From positions 1 through 64,000 of the forward strand of contig CAWGTA010000018.1 of assembly GCA_963825305.1 (NCBI GenBank): a stretch of 64,000 bases of DNA, in the 5' to 3' direction. Both the position numbers and the translations under genes were made by a program. Each line of letters begins with the position of its first letter. Position 1 is the first letter of the stretch. Below are positions 62,735 to 64,000 of the stretch, piece after piece. This stretch comes from PSRJ01 sp963825305 (lineage in GTDB: Bacteria; Acidobacteriota; Terriglobia; Bryobacterales; Bryobacteraceae). The notes under the pieces were generated by a model that worked only from the letters and a program-made list of their open reading frames with translations, did no database searches and was not told the DNA's origin.

Positions 62735-63985
62735 CTACCAGCCACTGAATACGTCGCTGATTGCATTTCCGACCGAGCTCGCGACATCGCCCACCGCATT
62801 GGCAACCCCTTTGGCGGCGTCGCCGACCGCCTGGCCGACATCGCCTGCGGCATCGGCGACATTTCCTTTGCACAGATCGCTGAAAGCGTTGCCTACGTCG
62901 TTGAACGCTTTCCCCACGCCGTTGAATACATCCGCAACGCCGCCGCCGAAGCCGCTCACCAGGTCAGTGAAGGGCTGCACGATATTTTGCAGTACCGGCA
63001 CACCATCCACCAGGTTGCTCAACTTCTCGGCTCCCAGTTGGAAGAGCGCGCCGACGCCGCAACCGACCGTCTGCACGAGTCCTCCTACGAACTCCGGGAT
63101 GCCGTGAAGCCAGTCGCCAAAATTGTCGGGATGGATGAGGCGATCCCAGGCATTGCAAATGTTGGCAGCGCCGTTGATAACACCCATGGCTCCCTGGGCG
63201 CCATCCAGGCGGCTCGGCGGAAGATCCGTTCCCTGAGGAGCAAAGGCCATGAAGAAGTTCTTCACCCCAAAGTCTTCCTTGCCCCAGACCTTTTTGAAAT
63301 CGTCGACCGACATTTTTTCCAGCTTGTCATGGTTGGGATCGTGGAATTCGACGTACTCCTTGCCGTCCGGGCCCGTATCGTAGCCGGTGATTACGATCTG
63401 GTGCCGGCCGTTGGGCAGTTTGTCACCGGGATCGCCGCCAGTCTCCGGTTCGGAATTCCCGGTTACCGAAGCCATCACCGGAATATGCTGGTCGATCATG
63501 CTCTTCACTTCTTCCCAGGTGCCGTTGTTATACTCTCTGGCTTCCAGGCCCTGGTCTTCGGCATACTGCATCTCATCCTCGGGTGTGCCGCCGACGCCAT
63601 TGTCGCCGCGGTGGATCGCATCGTCGATGCCTTGCCGGGTCGCGGGGATGCCGTAGTAGTTGAGGATCATGGCCAGGCTGGTAGGGCCGCAATCGTTGGT
63701 GTTTCCTTGCGTCAAGAAAGGCATGGTGGCGCCCGTGGGCCCCTGGTCCGGGATGTGATTACCCGGGGTCACCGCACTGAGGACTGCGCCGAGGACTGCG
63801 CCGAGGTCGAGCGGACCCGGCGCCGGCGCCAGAGAAGGGGGCTGAATCGTGAAAAGCAGTTGAGCGAGGTTCAAAGCCGCCCCAGGTTGGTAGAGCGCCG
63901 GCTTCACACTGGCGTCATTATTCGTTTCGTCTGCCGCAGCAGGCGGGAAAGGTACTAGTCCTGCGAAATCATTAATACGGTTCAT
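62735..63985 (-). CDS. C39-like cysteine peptidase, candidate T3SS substrate (copy 2)
   Basis: 416 residues, starting MNRINDFAGLVPF. Nucleophile in TQGNTNDCGPTSLAMILNYYG (Cys99), His in GRHQIVITGYD (His195), Asp in FHDPNHD (Asp216). The C-terminal half is Gly/Val/Asp-rich with many short amphipathic helices (VLQNIVQPFTDLVSGFGGGVAD, AVGDAAKGVANAVGD) and ends GNAISDVFSGW, identical to copy 1. Outside these shared parts the two differ considerably, so the duplication is old. AGGAGATT precedes the ATG. The catalytic domain is complete. Confidence 0.78.
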   Translation of the reverse strand: MNRINDFAGLVPFPPAAADETNNDASVKPALYQPGAALNLAQLLFTIQPPSLAPAPGPLDLGAVLGAVLSAVTPGNHIPDQGPTGATMPFLTQGNTNDCGPTSLAMILNYYGIPATRQGIDDAIHRGDNGVGGTPEDEMQYAEDQGLEAREYNNGTWEEVKSMIDQHIPVMASVTGNSEPETGGDPGDKLPNGRHQIVITGYDTGPDGKEYVEFHDPNHDKLEKMSVDDFKKVWGKEDFGVKNFFMAFAPQGTDLPPSRLDGAQGAMGVINGAANICNAWDRLIHPDNFGDWLHGIPEFVGGLVQTVGCGVGALFQLGAEKLSNLVDGVPVLQNIVQPFTDLVSGFGGGVADVFNGVGKAFNDVGNAFSDLCKGNVADAAGDVGQAVGDAAKGVANAVGDVASSVGNAISDVFSGW

Positions 63986-64000
63986 GATGAATCTCCTCTG

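Noticed and set aside
62987..63958. 323-codon open frame on the plus strand
   Set aside because: It is antisense to the second C39-like peptidase, whose catalytic motifs and terminator fix the true strand.

Overview
The window looks like chromosomal DNA of an acidobacterium of the Bryobacterales/Solibacter type. That placement is an inference from gene content: a class II aldolase bacterial microcompartment cluster, a DUF4292-type lipoprotein with an ABC exporter, very large Ser/Thr kinases with repeats, and a non-flagellar type III secretion system (T3SS). No 16S rRNA or other taxonomic marker lies in the window.

Layout. (1) About 1-11,500 is an eroded accessory region: long stretches without recognisable genes, one secreted protein, and a prophage remnant on the minus strand (Top6A/Spo11-like protein, small phage genes, HNH nuclease, SprT-like protein, intact P27-type small terminase, ParB-methyltransferase fusion, large terminase). 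Most of these genes carry several frameshifts. A broken miaE and a cluster of TTGTCGGGT repeats close the region, and a tRNA-Ala(GGC) gene lies just beyond with its 3' end facing it. (2) About 11,500-28,800 is ordinary chromosome: a secreted alpha/beta hydrolase, lipoprotein/ABC exporter, rhomboid protease, microcompartment genes (aldolase, one hexamer and three pentamer shell proteins), fliW, flbD-motA-motB, a TgpA-like transglutaminase, an ACT-domain gene with a frameshift, a TonB-domain protein, an NPQPLPPG-repeat protein and an outer-membrane channel-like protein. (3) About 28,800-41,800 is a Ser/Thr phosphorylation module: a ~2,580-residue kinase with about eleven ~112-residue repeats and PEGA domains, a PP2C phosphatase, an FHA-transmembrane-degenerate trypsin protein, and a kinase/pseudokinase/SUMF1 gene split by a frameshift. 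(4) About 41,900-60,000 is a T3SS operon running on the plus strand: sigma-28-like factor, SctI, SctJ, SctL, SctN, SctO, SctP, an FHA-SctQ fusion, a FliO-like protein, SctR, SctS, SctT, SctU, TPR chaperones, an SctF-like needle protein, SctV, a second rod-like secreted candidate, and an FHA-transmembrane protein that may replace SctD. I see no secretin (SctC) and no recognisable hydrophobic translocators. (5) About 60,000-64,000 on the minus strand holds a beta-propeller-like protein and two tandem paralogous C39-like cysteine peptidases that share the start MNRINDF and the end GNAISDVFSGW. They are candidate substrates.

How it may work together (inference): the kinase/phosphatase/FHA module resembles the threonine-phosphorylation control known from type VI secretion. 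Here it sits beside a T3SS whose cytoplasmic ring protein and probable inner-ring protein both carry FHA domains. The working hypothesis is a secretin-less, phosphorylation-gated T3SS with linked C39-peptidase substrates. This is the most interesting system in the window.
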